64,000 nucleotides of DNA from Caenorhabditis remanei (lineage: Eukaryota > Nematoda > Chromadorea > Rhabditida > Rhabditidae). Below are positions 63,704 to 64,000 of the stretch, one piece after another. Made by a program: the position numbers and the translations under genes. The stretch covers positions 12,896,001 to 12,960,000 of the forward strand of contig NC_071328.1 in NCBI RefSeq assembly GCF_010183535.1. Direction: 5' to 3'. The notes beneath the pieces were generated by a model that worked only from the letters and a program-made list of their open reading frames with translations, did no database searches and was not told where the DNA came from. Numbering within the stretch: the stretch's first letter is position 1; every line of letters starts with the position of its first letter.

Positions 63704-64000
63704 GGGAGATTCCGGGCCGGGCCGTCTGAAAAATTTTCCTCGGCCCGGCCCGGCCCGGCTCCTGTAGAAATTTGAAATTTTTTTTGATTTTTTTTTGCAA
63801 AAAAGTGGATTTTTCGACTGTGTTTTAGAACATCGGTAAAAGCCTTAGCGTACGAGAAAATTTGAGAATTTTGACTTTTTTAAAATGAAAATTTTGCAGA
63901 AATTTGTGAAAAAGTGGTGCACATTTTTTCAATCCGGGCCGACCGGGCCGGGCCGGAAGAATTTTTTGTCAGCCCGGCCCGGGCCGGCCCGGAATTTCCC
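63704..64000. mobile_element. GGGCC foldback with GGGARATTCCGGGCC ends
   Basis: Begins GGGAGATTCCGGGCCGGGCC and the window ends in GGCCCGGAATTTCCC, its near-complement. The arms and AT-rich core resemble the CATACTTG family but the terminal bases differ. The right flank is outside the window, so a target duplication cannot be checked. Confidence 0.7.

Noticed and set aside
1..64000. Ribosomal RNA genes or a confident functional tRNA
   Set aside because: No rRNA landmarks seen; the only tRNA-like sequence (61829) fails anticodon and acceptor pairing.

Overview
The window is nuclear DNA of a Caenorhabditis-type nematode. Introns are short with TTTTCAG acceptors, intergenic DNA is AT-rich and full of small foldback elements, F-box/FBA2 genes are present, and the right two thirds carry a block of conserved genes that I recall from C. 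elegans chromosome I cosmid F57B10 (xpg-1, tre-1, dad-1, ucr-11, spg-20, an ABT1/ESF2 homolog, an emp24/p24 gene, bag-1). Gene names rest on motifs read by eye; no search was run. Several species of the genus would fit.

Positions 1-20.2 kb are an accessory, fast-changing region. It holds small orphan genes (710-1130, 6824-7195, 8527-9020, 15360-15710), a broken RING-finger gene (2847-3898), a 5'-truncated LINE with a long reverse-transcriptase ORF (9240-11690, minus), an apparently intact F-box/FBA2 gene (11766-13060), a cut-off FBA2 fragment (14219-14545, minus), an F-box pseudogene split by two insertions (16805-18825, minus), a decayed Ty3/gypsy pol fragment (19490-20230, minus), and many foldback repeats, one region of which is an array of heat-shock-element-like TTCTGGAA/TTCTAGAA boxes (4650-4905).

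Positions 20.4-56.1 kb are the conserved block: xpg-1 (minus), tre-1 (minus), a shared divergent promoter, then dad-1 and ucr-11 (plus, probable operon), spg-20 and the ABT1 homolog (plus, probable operon), a chitin-binding eggshell-type gene (minus), the p24 gene (plus), bag-1 (minus), and a coiled-coil/C2H2 zinc-finger gene (plus) with a methyltransferase-like gene nested on the other strand in one of its introns. Exon joins were checked for reading phase; one junction in xpg-1 and the middle of the methyltransferase gene could not be closed.

Positions 56.1-64 kb are mostly repeats in the introns or flanks of a partial gene (exons 56927-57008 and 63358-63496).

The most interesting signal is the mobile DNA. 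Three CATACTTG-ended GGGCC foldbacks, two GGCTCCG-ended and two GAGACCGTAC-ended foldbacks whose arms are short tandem repeats, and a 1.5 kb GGTGCAC-ended element are each flanked by an exact 8-bp duplication. At two sites an unoccupied paralogous copy is present in the same window. This points to several non-autonomous element families moved by 8-bp-staggering (hAT- or P-like) transposases.
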